Source of the DNA: Trichoplax sp. H2
Lineage: Eukaryota > Placozoa > Uniplacotomia > Trichoplacea
Assembly (NCBI GenBank): GCA_003344405.1
Contig: NOWV01000032.1
Coordinates: 522,971-586,970, forward strand
DNA length: 64,000 nucleotides
Direction: 5' to 3'
Shown here: positions 1 through 11,835 of the stretch, one piece after another
How the letters are laid out: each line of letters starts with the position of its first letter
Numbering within the stretch: the first letter of the stretch is position 1
Program-made: the position numbers and the translations under genes
The notes under the pieces: model-generated
What the model saw: the letters and a program-made list of their open reading frames with translations, nothing else
Database searches by the model: none
What the model was told of the DNA's origin: nothing

Positions 1-849
1 ACTACTATATTCACAGCTATGCTGGTAGAATACTACTTTTCAATAATGACTTCACGGATGAAATGCTATATTAAGATTAGTTAATGGTCCAAAGCACATT
101 ATGATAACTAATGTACGGTAATGGACATACCAAGTTAAGATTAGCAGGTACTGTATATCTACAGTGCGGTACAATGCCCTTCGTACTGTGGTCAATTCTA
201 TACCAATCATATAATGTGTCTAAGGATCGCTTGGGTATGCAAGCAAAGCTTGCTCTGTCGATAGTAACCGTTATAAGAAAATGTAACAATCAAAATGGCT
301 GTGTAGAAAACTCTATAAAGATTCTATGCTTATTCAATTTTCATCAGAGTATTACATGAAATCAAAATTTAAAGGCCCAGTGGCTACCCTTAGCGATATA
401 GCGAATACTATTTTTATAATCAGTACTCTGCAGAAATTACTACCTTAGAGCTATTCGTTTTACATGAAGAAATGTTGAGGTAAAAAGTACTGTAAGAATC
501 TTATACTGACCTATTTAAGTTAAGTGAAGATATCATATGCACGTAATTAGCTTTATTAGCTGTTTCAATCCGACAGTGATGCTATGCTCGTAAACCCTTT
601 CTAAAGTTGGTCAATAAATTCTTAAGATACAGTGTGATGATTTCTTTGTAAGGAGAGCATGCCATGGTACTGTACAGGCATAGAGAATATCTGATTCAAC
701 TATCTATACGACTAAACAGTTTTAGGGATAGTATGAATTATGTATAGATATTTATGTATCAGGACGAACTTAATCTAAATAAGATTACAAATGTGCTGTG
801 GATAATATTTAATTTGAAATTTTCTACCTTTATTTGCATTCTGCGCAAG
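1..849. other. Non-coding sequence left of the first DBR1 exon
   Basis: I see no convincing exon here. The DBR1 start exon, with its CCHG and CGDFQ metal-site segments, was looked for and not found, so it probably lies left of the window. This would then be intron of DBR1. It carries one copy of a dispersed repeat (63-515). Confidence 0.5.
63..515. repeat. Dispersed repeat, copy A
   Basis: About 450 bp is repeated in the same orientation at 36556-37017, at roughly 90% or higher identity by eye. Both copies start near ATGCTATATTAAGATTAG and end near CTTATACTGAC. There is no coding potential and no clear terminal inverted repeat. It is probably a short non-autonomous element; the class is unknown. 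Confidence 0.8.
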
Positions 850-3800
850 GCGGTTCGAAATCAGGCGGATTTGCATAGCATGGCGGTTCCGACTAAATAT
901 CGAAAAATGCAGTCGTTTCATAAGGTATATAAGAGTTGTAGTACATTATATTGTACTGTCGAATTGCTGAAAGATTATATTGTACTGAAGGTTTGCATCA
1001 GCTTACTGTAGTATCCGTACGTTTTCTATGTGTACAATATGAAGCTACATTTTAGAGGAGAAATCGTCTCTTTTAAATTGGTGTCAAAATTTTGATTGTT
1101 ACTATTTCCGTGAATTTATGATCAAATGACACTATGTTAGATGTAGAATGTATAAATTTGTTAATTTTTAGATAAACCAGTTCTTTCTGCGTGCAAGCAC
1201 TGTACACTTAAAGTCGAAATCCTGCGCAGCTACAGATTTGCGCTCCATAACACAAACAAACTTTACCAAGTGAAATCTTGAAAAATAAACACTGCTTAAA
1301 TATAAATCTAGTCCTGGAGCAATTATTTGGAGTTTATTCTTGCAAGTGATGTATTATTGTTCGACAGTGTATGCAAAATTATATAACTTAAAGTGAACAT
1401 TTACTATATTTACAGTATTATTCTGGTGAAAAAGTTGCCCCCATTTTGACGGTATTCATTGGTGGTAATCATGAATCTTCATCGTATCTTTGGGAGCTGT
1501 TAGATCTATAATAATAATAAATAATCAATCACATTTTAAGATTTTTGTAGTTCTTAACGGTGGCTATCATTGTTCATTGTGCTATGCTATTTTCAGACCT
1601 TACGGAGGCTGGGTGTGCCCAAATGTCTACTACTTGGGATATGCTGGGATGGTCTCTTACAAGGGTTTACGGATCGGAGGAATTTCAGGGATTTATAAAA
1701 AGCATCATTATCATTTAGGTAAGTTTTAACAATCTACATTATGAAACTTACCGTATTAACTGACCAGAAGTAACAGTCATTAGTTTCTGAGATTGATTCG
1801 AGTTCCAGTTTTCGTTTGATGTTTAGCACTTTTTATTTGAACTGACATTGGAATTCTCACAAGTGTTTAAATATTAGTCTTTAGTGTCATGACTTATCTC
1901 TACATTGTATATATGGTCAAGTAATACTTTGCTGCTTAGCATAATAGGTCGATTGTCGATTTGTGCCTTTTAGCATCGTACAATGTTACAAGTACAACTT
2001 GTCCTCGACTTTTTAAACTCGAATTGGCGAGACTTGCCACATTTTTTAGAAATTTGGAATACAATGCGATGCACGTTCATACTAAAGGATTTTTACATCC
2101 TATCTAATCTGTATACGTATACTGATGTCATACTGATCGTATACTCCATATCGCTATAGTTTACAGCTATTTTGTGGTACAATGAGAGCATGTCATTAGA
2201 TTTTTTGCCGGATATATTTAACAATGATGAATGATTTTATAAAATTAACTATTGTATCTCTAAGTGATAGGATGCATTTATACACGTAAAACAACCTATA
2301 GCATTAGCAATTATGTAGCAATGTACTTTATGGAGTAGTATGTCTTTCGAACCGTAACATCATGAAACATAGTCAACTATCATACGATCAATAGAGCATT
2401 TCGAAATTCCACCGCTTCACAACGAGAGCTGCCGAAGCATATATCATACTCGAAAAATCGATGTTGATAAACTTAAAAAGGTATATTTTTTATTTTACTG
2501 ATAACATGACGATATAACCGTAAGGGTCTTCCTCTCATTTTCAGATAAAAAAGCCTATAGATATCTTTTTTTCGCATGATTGGCCACTTGGTATTTACAA
2601 CTATGGGGATAAGAGAGATCTAATCAGACGCAAACCCTTCTTCAAGGATGAGGTAGGATCATTCTGAATAAATTTGTGTCGTATTTGAATTAAGTTAAAA
2701 TCTAATTTGTTTAGATCGACAGAAATGCTCTAGGAAGCCCTTGCGGTTTCGAACTGCTTCGCCAATTACAACCTTCCTATTGGTTTGCAGGACACTTACA
2801 TGTAAAATTTGCAGCTATTGTTCCTCATGAAAATCGAGAAAAGCAACCAAAATATACTAAATTTCTGGCGTTAGATAAATGTTTACCCAATCGAGATTTC
2901 TTACAAGTATATATAGTACTTCAGAATCACAGCTGTTTTTCGCGCTTTTCTAGTATGACAGTGTCATTTATGCTATGTGCCTGTTTGCGTAGTATGTAAT
3001 ATTACATCACTAAATATGTTGCTACTCGGTATCATTTTAGATCCTTGAATTTGCTGAAAAGGATCCTGAAATAATGAATTTATCCTATGACCTAGAATGG
3101 CTAAAGATTCTAAATTCTACACATCCAGTTGGGTGCGTCGATAATTTATGTGCATTAAATGTAATTGTGGTACTATAGCTAATAATTACTTGCTGTAAAA
3201 TTCAATATTCCTTTTATAAGTAATACCACTCATCTTCGCGCTGATGTGATGATAAATACTTATTTAGCGAGGAATTATCAGAAAACGAGATTCTTGATGC
3301 TTTTGGAACTGATTTAACGGTAAGTATTGCACTGTCATTCTCGATCGGATGCGTTAGACGGCTAAAATCATGTGCAAACGAAAATGTTAGATTCCGAAAA
3401 ACTTTGAGAGATCTGCTCCACTGCATTTAGATAATGCTGTACAAGGTAAATAATTCGTATTTTGATATGAATAAGCTAGTAATGTGTTGAACAGCTTGCC
3501 TTTTAAAGATACTTATGTATTTTCAAAGCTTCGAAAAGCTACCACGAGAATTCACAGACGGCGAGGTTCTGTAACAAGTTGAAAATCATAAATCCTTGCC
3601 ATTCAAGTAGTAAGTGTTATCGCTCTAAAGATATTCTTCGATATAAAGAATACGGAAATTTGCTTAAATATAGCATTACTAAATAAAGACTGCCTGTTTC
3701 ATGCTAAGATTTATTTGCATCATCTAGTATTGTACCGTAGTATATATTTAACTATTTGAGGAAGTCATTTCTTAGATCGAGATTGATTTGAACGATGTGA

Positions 3801-4062
3801 TCGTTATATAAAAATGCCTTTTGTTTTCCTTAATGAATTTATGATTATAATGATAGGTGTCGCTTCAAAGCCGATGTTACGTGATCCCGTTGTAAATCCA
3901 GAAGATATTGATTTTAATAATGTTAAGTATGCGGAGGTTCAGAATGAACTTAATTTAGATAGCAATCAGTCTGATTGCAAACAACATATTAGGCAAAGTG
4001 AAAGGCCTTATTGTTTGACTAATCCTATCAATCCTGATGAGATTGCGATCGATGATGAATAG
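850..4062 (+). CDS. DBR1: Lariat RNA debranching enzyme, 5' end missing
   Basis: DBR1 cuts the 2'-5' bond of excised intron lariats in the nucleus. Exons: 850-924, 1416-1498, 1597-1718, 2395-2480, 2545-2652, 2715-2906, 3041-3132, 3268-3319, 3391-3445, 3857-4062. Together they give 1071 nt, 356 residues and a stop. Visible family signatures in order: [19 protein letters not shown], then the GNH metal motif in FIGGNHESS, then LPYGGW and [10 protein letters not shown], then SHDWP, then the GHLHVKFAA metal-site histidines, then [15 protein letters not shown], and the C-terminal [13 protein letters not shown] typical of animal DBR1. The N-terminal piece with CCHG and CGDFQ (about 45 residues) is absent and should be encoded upstream of the window. 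A small open stretch near 3515-3574 could be an alternative exon. Its 3' end faces DNAJC19, 545 bp away. Confidence 0.93.
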
Positions 4063-4606
4063 CAGTGTTATCATGCCACTGTTTCCAATTTTTACGATTC
4101 TAAGCTAATTCAAGATCAACGATGTTATTGTTGCAGTAGCGATACAAGTAAACCTTCAAACTTTTGTATCTTTATGGAAGCTCAATAAATTATATGAGAC
4201 CAAAATAAATACAGTATACTGTATAATTTTTAGATATTAGAATTCTTTGCATTCTAATGAAGAAGACAATAGATATCCAAAAGTCTAGAAGTATTCTGAA
4301 TGACAGTAAGAAAAAGGCCATGTCTATAATAAATGAAAATTACTCCCAGAGTATTATGAAGTTTAGTTTGCACATGTCCACACGAATTGGACTTGATATA
4401 GTAAGTAATTTAAACAGATAAAGCTACACACTTCTAGTAAGATACATAACAAACGCAGGCAGTAAAAATAATACTATCAAAATATCTTTAATGTTTGTCA
4501 GTTTACAAATTAATGATCCTAATAATTTACATATACTATGCATTTAGATCAAGTGACCGCAAGCACAAATTGTAACAATATAGTCAGTAAATAAATTTAT
4601 TTCAAT
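4063..4606. other. Tail-to-tail spacer between DBR1 and DNAJC19
   Basis: This 544-bp spacer separates two converging stop codons. It contains one 54-codon open stretch starting with ATG at 4257 that I do not recognise; it may be 3' UTR of DBR1. No repeat cluster is present. Confidence 0.5.
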
Positions 4607-6892
4607 TTAAATTGATTTCTTTTCCTTTTCAAGGTAGTCCTTAGCTTCATTTATTTTCGCTGCCAGGTATGGGGAACCACCTAGAAAATATCAAGATAAT
4701 ATCTAATTAAAACTAACAGAAAATAGACATGTATTCAATAAGTGTCTGAAGCAATCATAGTGCTCAGTATCACCTCTATCCGGATGATTCAGCAACATAA
4801 TTCTTCTATGAGCTTCTCTAACTCGTTCTTTACCTGATGTAGAGCTATTAATAGTAAACTTTAATGTTAATGTCTCGATAACGGCTATGTTGTAGTAAGC
4901 GCAAACTGATGCTACTATACTGATACTGCAGTTTATAATTGCAATCCTTAATCAAGGTTACAAATTACCTGAATATATAAAGTTTACCATTAGATATACA
5001 ATATATACAACCTTATTCCCAAGATTAAGCCAGCTTCTCTTCTTGTCATTTTTTCCTCAAATCCGCCTTTATAATATCCTTTTAAATTCTAGGTACAGAA
5101 AATATAAAATATATATATACACTCATTCTGAAGAATACGTTATTGCTTAGCTAAAGAATGAGAGAGAATACCATACTACTCAGTACACCCATATGACAAA
5201 TTGAAAATTGTAATCATTAAACGATATATCTTTACATTTTCCCGCGAAACAGAAGAATTTAAGAGACTGATATTAATGCAGTGAGATCCATCAAACGGAC
5301 AATTCTCATTACATTGTCAAAAAAGAAGTATCAAATTTAAAAAAAATATTTAACTTAAGGACGGCACGCAATCACTAAGTACTATAGTTGGTATTTACTT
5401 ATCGTACTTGTATTTATGATAAAAGTGGTATTCATGAATATTTATTCGGGTGTATGGTGCTATAAAAATGCAGTAATGAGGGTGAGATGGACAATCCCTT
5501 GCAATAGAGTCAATAACTGTTTTATCAATCGTAGACTACTATACTATAAAAATAGTACAGTGCCCTCGTAGTCCAGGCCTAACGTTTATAGGGAATCTCG
5601 TTCCAATTTTAGCCGTCAGCTATCACTCGTAAGTTTTGAGATCTCAAGGCTATTGATATTGATTGACCTAGAGCATTGTTACTATTAAAAGTGTCGCTAG
5701 AAAGCTATAAAATTGCTATTACAAAGCAAAATCGTGGCATGAACCTAGAACTGCAACTAACGACTCACCAGCTTCGGCACTGTAATCGATATGTTTGAAG
5801 ATTTTATCCTTTGCATGGCAATCATTGCCCATCTTCCTGGAATGAATTTAAAGCCATGAACAAAATGTTGTATTGCAAAAAATGTAACTTTAACTTAAAA
5901 ATTTAACGAAACAAATTACTCTACAATTATACTTTGATACTAACTAGCATTAAATGAATTGGCACTTAAAGGGTCGAATACACTAGTAATAAATACGTAC
6001 GTATGTCGTATGTACAGTATATCCATTGTAGTCATTTTGGTATTACTGTATTTACGTTGTATCTGTGTAAACCGCACATTGCACTGTAGTTGAAATTTTT
6101 GTGACAATTTTTTATTACTAATATACTGTATTACCATTAATTTGCGAATTGTAACGGCAAAGCGGTATGGGAATACAGTAACAGAGGCGAGCGATATTCG
6201 ATAGCTATAGTTACTTCATAAATTTGAAATGTACACAGTACTATTATTTCACTTATAACTGCAATTTTCTTCTGGCGTCGACTGCTACAGATCGGGGTCA
6301 GACTATCATAATACAGTACTGTAATACGTATCTGCATCAATGTTGCAATGTCTTGAGATCTAATGAGCTGTTTTGCCTGGTACACTGTAGTAGGCCTTAT
6401 TTACAAAATTTTAAATGGAGAATACCTGTAGGCACTACTAGAGAGAAAGGCATATGGGTGGAATACAGCAATAGCACTTACTAGTAATACAGTACTATTA
6501 AGATCGTATCGTAATTTTAAATTGATCATATTAATAAAGTTCAGTCTCCAATTAAAATTTGTAATGCAAGAAAGAAAACTGATGCTGTAGCAGTCAATCT
6601 TTTCTAAACCAAACTGTGACGAGTAGGTTTTTGAATATAAGGTTGGAGATTGATCAGCATTTTCAACGCGTACACTCCAGCTTTACCGAATGTTAAAAAC
6701 TGATCTTTAAGTTCGGATCATATTACACAATTACGTTTGATTATTTGAAAAAACCTTGAAATTTTTACCTCCGAGAGCAATACCAGCTAATCCAAGGCCA
6801 GCAACAATTAATGAACTCTGTAAGTAAAGTTTAGTTATTAGTTAAAATAATTAAACAAAATAAATGAGTCCCGATATGCATTAGTATACCAT
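4607..6892 (-). CDS. DNAJC19: Mitochondrial import J-protein of the TIM14/PAM18 family
   Basis: This inner-membrane J-protein stimulates the ATPase of mitochondrial Hsp70 at the TIM23 channel. Exons (minus strand): 6892-6890, 6817-6769, 6680-6615, 5078-5012, 4844-4774, 4680-4607, giving 330 nt and 109 residues, close to the usual family length. The N-terminal membrane segment reads SSLIVAGLGLAGIALGAGVY. The matrix J domain follows with YYKGGFEEKMTRREAGLILG, AHRRIMLLNHPDRGG (the HPD motif that activates Hsp70) and the end YLAAKINEAKDYLEKEK. Coding exon 1 is only the ATG, followed at once by a GT donor. The exon 3 donor (CACA|gtttgg) is weak, but phase and homology support it. It is divergent from STX8. 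Confidence 0.92.
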
Positions 6893-8101
6893 CCTAAAAA
6901 TTTTGACGTCGACGACTTTTGTCTTGTCCGTTAACGCTAATGCTTAATATTAATTTATTAAATCTATTTCGAAGTAAGTACTATAATTAGTTATACGTGC
7001 ACAGTGTAACCGATGTGCAGGCCAATAAGAGTGGCCAATTATTATTTTACAGTACTGGTCATTGCATCACGGTACTGTACTGTACTGTACTGCATAGCAT
7101 GCCTAGCATGCCTACAGTACAGTACAGTACTGTAGAGTAGTGTACAGTACAGTACAGTACACTGCACTGTATGCTGTTCTACCGTGCTCCCTACAGTACC
7201 TTACTACTGTACAGTATACTGTACAGTACAGTACAGTACTGTACAGTACATGTTCTACTGTATTGTACTGTACAGTACGGTACAGGGTTGACTTTTCTGT
7301 CATCGGTTGATGCCAGTGATGTAATCTTTTTGTACACTATACTGTACTGTACTGTACTATCAAGTACAGTGTACGCTGTACAGTCCTGTACGAGTGAAGA
7401 ATCAACTGGTTATTATAGATTTGTAATTTATAAGAAAGATCGTCAGCAAGGCGACGAGTGATCGTACTAATACAATAGTAAAACAGTACTGCAGTAGATC
7501 CTTATTGAAGTTGGACCTTAATAAAATTCACTCAACTGTACAAGTACAGCCCGGCCTAAATTGTTTTGCACAGCACTGATGTACAACAGTACAAGTAAAC
7601 CCGTAAATAATAACAGGTTCGTTTGCTTTGCAAGTCATTATTTACGTTAAGCTAATTATATTATATTTATTTCATAATTATGTACGATGTGCGTAAGCGT
7701 AACATAGCGTTATTCGTGGTTTATGTGGAGTACATGATACTGCTTAACAGGCGTTCATAAATGTAGAGTATGAGTACAGAATAGATTGGAATCAAATTCG
7801 TATAACTTTAGATAAATAGTTGTTACAACCAACCAATTTTCATGCAATCGTTTCGGATTCTTCGCTTTGTACGTTCAATTGTTGTAACGGAAATATGCAA
7901 TTCGTTAATTTATAGATACTCGTACATATCCTTGTATTACCTGCAAAGGAGTCATTGAAAGCCAACTATTATACAGCGCAAAATAAAAGCTTATAGGTAT
8001 AATAACAGATCAAGTATTAACCTTTAATCTAAGTGTAAATACTGTAACCTGTGAGGGAGAAGTTAAAGTTTGATCAGTGCAAACTTTCATGTGCTTTTTA
8101 G
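6893..8101. other. Divergent spacer between DNAJC19 and STX8
   Basis: This 1.2 kb separates the DNAJC19 start from the first STX8 exon I can place. It probably holds the promoters of both and perhaps unplaced N-terminal exons of STX8. Its main content is the palindromic repeat cluster at 7071-7391. Open frames on both strands in that cluster are side effects of the repeat. Confidence 0.5.
7071..7391. repeat. Palindromic TACTGTACAGTA-type repeat cluster 1
   Basis: Dense overlapping GTACTGTAC and GTACAGTAC words make this stretch largely self-complementary. The core TACTGTACAGTA equals its own reverse complement. The cluster is irregular, with words joined in varying register, unlike a clean tandem satellite. 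Confidence 0.85.
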
Positions 8102-9268
8102 AGATTTACCCTAGGTCCCAGTATGGAACGAGAACATATCGTCAGTGAGAGGTAAGTATTTATTGGTATCTGTGGTTAATATCAAGAACTTACTAATTCA
8201 TTTGAGGCATTAATTATTAAAAATTTCTTCAGCTTTTGCTGCATGGAGTGATCTGTTTGTATAATATTATAAGTTATCTGTGCACTAGCCCATTTCGTTA
8301 GTCTTATCTGAAATTAGTCATAGTCATTCTGTATATCTGTATCTTTACCTGACTTCATTTAATGGTGGTAAAGTATGATAGATTTTGGTCTTTATCCCTA
8401 TCGTCATAGAGACGCTCTACTTGGCGACAACTTATACAGATATAATACACTAAACCCGAAAGAACCTGTTGCAATATATTCGAAAAATGCTGACATGAAA
8501 CAGCAACAGCAGCAAATAATGAAAGGTAATATTGTCTTAATAAGGTAAAATATTATGTATAAAATGAAACCGCTCGACTTATAACTTTCGCTAAGCTTCA
8601 TGTAGTTTGCGTTCTCTGTGATCAAAATTAAAATAATTAAACACAATTCTATATCATTTCTTAAGAACAAGACGAAGGAATTGAAGCGTTATCTGCTGTA
8701 ATTCAGCGCCAAAAAGAAATGAGTCATGCCATATCAAATGAAATCGAAACGCAAAATGGTTGATTTTCGTATTTTTTCTTAGCTATTTGTGTGAAAGTAA
8801 TATGCTTAATTGTTCTTACGGTCTTCGCTTCTAAAGACTATTTCTTTCGTGCATATACTCCTGTTAGATATCATAACGGAGATATCTGAAAATACTACTG
8901 ATGTAGATATTAAAATCCAGTATGAAACCAGACGAGTCGATAGAATTACTACTAAAGCTTCCTTCTGTCGTAAGTAAATATATAGTAATTTGATGCTAAT
9001 AAGATAGTACGATGTGCTTGCTCGTCAGATTTTACATCATTGCCTAAAGTGTTGTTCTAGAATGTGAAGGACAGTGAGAAAAAGATAGCAGTTACTACGT
9101 TACTATCTATACAAGAATCTTCAAATCTAACTTACCATTTCCTCCTTTTTACACATATGTCAAGTAATTATACGCATATCTATCCTCCTTTTACTAGTTA
9201 CCTACCTAATCATATTTCTGCTACTACTTGCCATTATTATAATCGCTGCAGTTCCGTTTGGTAAATAA
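8102..9268 (+). CDS. STX8: Syntaxin 8, Qc-SNARE of endosomes (N-terminal exons not resolved)
   Basis: Syntaxin 8 is a tail-anchored SNARE acting in late endosome fusion. Exons seen: 8102-8151, 8410-8525, 8666-8758, 8878-8969, 9165-9268. The SNARE region matches the family well: MKQQQQQIMKEQDEGIEALS, then VIQRQKEMSHAISNEIETQN, then IKIQYETRRVDRITTKASFC. A C-terminal hydrophobic anchor of about 23 residues follows, ending AAVPFGK. The central glutamine of the zero layer lies in NEIETQN. The human protein has about 100 more residues before this region (a three-helix domain starting near a DPW motif). I could not place them, so they may lie between 7400 and 8100. The ATG at 8123 could be a start but would give a short protein. 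Confidence 0.85.
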
Positions 9269-10498
9269 GCTAGATCAGGTATTGTATTAGTCTGTATATA
9301 CTCGTACAAAAAATTAATGGTGGCGCAATAAGAATTTTCGTAAAGTTGTTAAAGCTTGCAGTAAGTTACTAACAGTAAATAAATTTGCAAAATTACTTTA
9401 TCTGAATTGGAAGGTGTGCACTATGATAACTTGCGTGCCGATGATGAACTGTAAATCGAGTCATACTTCAAAAGGATATTACGAAGTTAACGCAACTACA
9501 GCTAGTGACGACTGGAGCACATAGGGATTTTTCAATGATTTGCGCTGTAATCTTTTACAGGACCCTTTGTCTACTTATCGTGGAATGTCTAAATGATTTC
9601 TTAGGCACTTTACATTAATCATAAGTACTCGTAATTATAAATTAAATCTGTTCAGGGATAAAAGCAGTGTGTCTCAAGTGAAATTAAAGGTGTAGAACTT
9701 TGACTTGCCTGTAAGGCAACTATAACTAAAATTGCACTGGCTTTTCTTAGGATCCAGTTTGTATGACACAGTATAATGTGATATCCTATATTTCAAAGCG
9801 GCAACACTAAATTACATAGATAATGTTTTACATACCATTGTATTTAAATGTCATGTTAATTAATTAGAATACTCGTTAAAAATTAGTGATGGATGCCTGA
9901 GTCGAAGGATCAAGTTATTGTATAGCTATATAGATTTGGTCAGCGATCTTAACTCTTGACGCATGAATTGTAAATTTTTACAGTTATCAATATTCGATGC
10001 TATAAACGTTGCCGGCTTTCTGTATTAACTAGAATTTAATTGACAACTATATAGTTAACACTAGGTGAAATAACAGGTGATCCTGTTTTATATTCTTGAA
10101 GTATAGCATTACATAGTATTTTATCGCTACTCATTAGAATTTATAAATCTTATATTGTTTATGGTCCAGAATAAACTAACAGTTAAATTTATTCTATACA
10201 AGATTTATATTTATGAAATTGAAAGTGCAGATGCATACCATAAATTAGTTGATAAAATGTTATCCGATAATATGATTGTGGTATGCAAAAACAAATCAAA
10301 ATGCTTTATTAATAAAGATTTACTTGAATTCTATCAAGGCAACAAATAAATATTGTTACGAGAAAATTGTCCGACATTGCGTTACTGTAATAACATTGGT
10401 TACATTAAGATTAAGCATTATATAAAACTAACTAAATTGGAAAGCATTTGCATAGACGACGATTTGACACATTTTTCTCTAATATTAAAAGATAATTA
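9269..10498. other. Tail-to-tail spacer between STX8 and the netrin-like gene
   Basis: 1.2 kb of AT-rich sequence lies between two converging genes. It holds the interrupted open frame at 10155-10586 described separately. No palindromic cluster is present. Confidence 0.5.
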
Positions 10499-10586
10499 CT
10501 ACAATCTACCACACGTTTGCGAAACACTTTTGTCGATTGTTTGTATTAGTTTTGTTTCAACTTTAGTATTCCACAAGGTCACGTAA
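10155..10586 (+). pseudogene. Unrecognised interrupted open frame
   Basis: Two consecutive open stretches (10155-10349 and 10353-10586) lie in the same frame, separated by a single TAA at 10347-10349. Read through, they give about 140 residues rich in Lys, Ile, Tyr and Asn. I recognise no family. The 3' part lies antisense to the last exon of the netrin-like gene. It could be a decayed gene or chance; nothing shows expression. Confidence 0.2.
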
Positions 10587-11835
10587 GAGTTATGGTCGAG
10601 TATAAAGCTTCCGTCTCCTTTCATTACTTCACCTCTCATTAATATTAAGTACTCGCGACCAATCCTCAGTTTTGGACATCTACATTTCACATGATTTAAG
10701 GTAACCCAGAATGATTGTATTGTTCGACCAATCTTAATGATTGCCCGTGATTGTTTATATATTTCGCTAATTGATACTTCGAACTTTGCCCAGTCCTTAA
10801 AGTTTTTCCTCGATAAGACTTTGCCTTTTACAGCTAATATATTCGGTTTGATGGTATGATAAAAAAAGAATTTTAACTTCAACTGTCACTGTATCAATGC
10901 GCATCTTTAGTATTCCTGGCTGAACTATCGCTCGTAGATAAATATTTAGAGTGATGACAAACTTACCGTAATCTCGTTTACAATATCTTTTTACAGTCAA
11001 ACTCTTTCTGTCATTATGACATTCTGGGCATTCTAGCACGTGATAAACCTTTAAAATCAATCTTACTCATATTATCAGCTAACTTTTAACAAAATGTATG
11101 TGCGGTATTGCGCTTCCATAAGTAGTCTTACCTTTTACATCAGCAAATTGATTTAAACCGGCAATAATTTCTTTAAATAAAAAATAAGTAATATTTCACA
11201 TTACTTTTCAAGTTATTAGCAGGCAATAGAATATAGTAAATTTTTTTAAAAAGTTACTTATGCAAGGCGCTACAGGTGACGAGCTTCTTTGATATTCAAA
11301 AAGACATTTATTACATGTCAACCCAGTTACACCTTCCTTGCAAGTGCACTGGCCTGTAGTTTGATTACAAACCCTTCCTCTAGATCCATATTGGTCACAC
11401 GCGCACGCTATATGACAATTAAAAATTTAGTTTATGAATTCTATAGAACATTACATTAAATCATTTTTTATTGGAGTAATTCATAGAATCATTAAGATAC
11501 TTCTTTTGATTGAACTTACGCTTGCACGCTTTACGAGAATGAATCGGCTGTGTTTGATCTCGGTAATAGCCTTCCTTACAGTAATTACAATATCTACCGT
11601 CAGTGTTATGATTACAGTCTCGGCAGACGCCGCCACTTTTTCCGCCAGACAATTTATACACGTCTTTATCAAAATTACATTTATTGGAATGTTTATTGCA
11701 ATTGCAAGGTATGAAAGAAATTCCAAGCTTAATCGATTTGGAATCTATTGTTAGAGAATAGCATAATATCTCAGTTAAAACGATCAGTTCCAATAATCTC
11801 ATGTTAAAACGCGACAGGCAATTTGATGCGATCAT
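10499..11835 (-). CDS. Short netrin-like secreted protein: two laminin-EGF repeats plus NTR domain, no LN domain
   Basis: Exons (minus strand): 11835-11520, 11407-11258, 11170-11132, 11032-10967, 10833-10499. They sum to 906 nt, 301 residues. A hydrophobic N-terminus ([15 protein letters not shown]) looks like a signal peptide. The first LE repeat contains [11 protein letters not shown], then [20 protein letters not shown], almost identical to netrin LE2. The second has [20 protein letters not shown] and SSSPVAPC as in netrin LE3. A short linker leads to the C-terminal NTR module: [12 protein letters not shown], then [18 protein letters not shown], then [18 protein letters not shown]. Netrins normally start with a laminin N-terminal domain and LE1, which bind DCC and UNC5. 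Neither is seen between 11836 and 14700. Either the gene starts at 11835 (or Met at 11802), or an acceptor near 11749 joins unseen upstream exons. Confidence 0.88.

Noticed and set aside
3515-3580. Extra DBR1 exon
   Set aside because: Joining 3445 directly to 3857 is in phase and leads to the conserved C-terminus; the small basic open stretch here ends in a stop and has no counterpart.
7071-7391. CRISPR-like or satellite array
   Set aside because: There is no fixed repeat length or spacer; words overlap and change register. The host is eukaryotic.
7112-7461. Open frames on both strands in the repeat cluster at 7071-7391
   Set aside because: The cluster is self-complementary and its short words happen to avoid stops in several frames. 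The predicted peptides are Tyr/Cys/Thr/Val repeats without any domain. The same applies at 37096-37314, 43148-43333 and 57600-57803.
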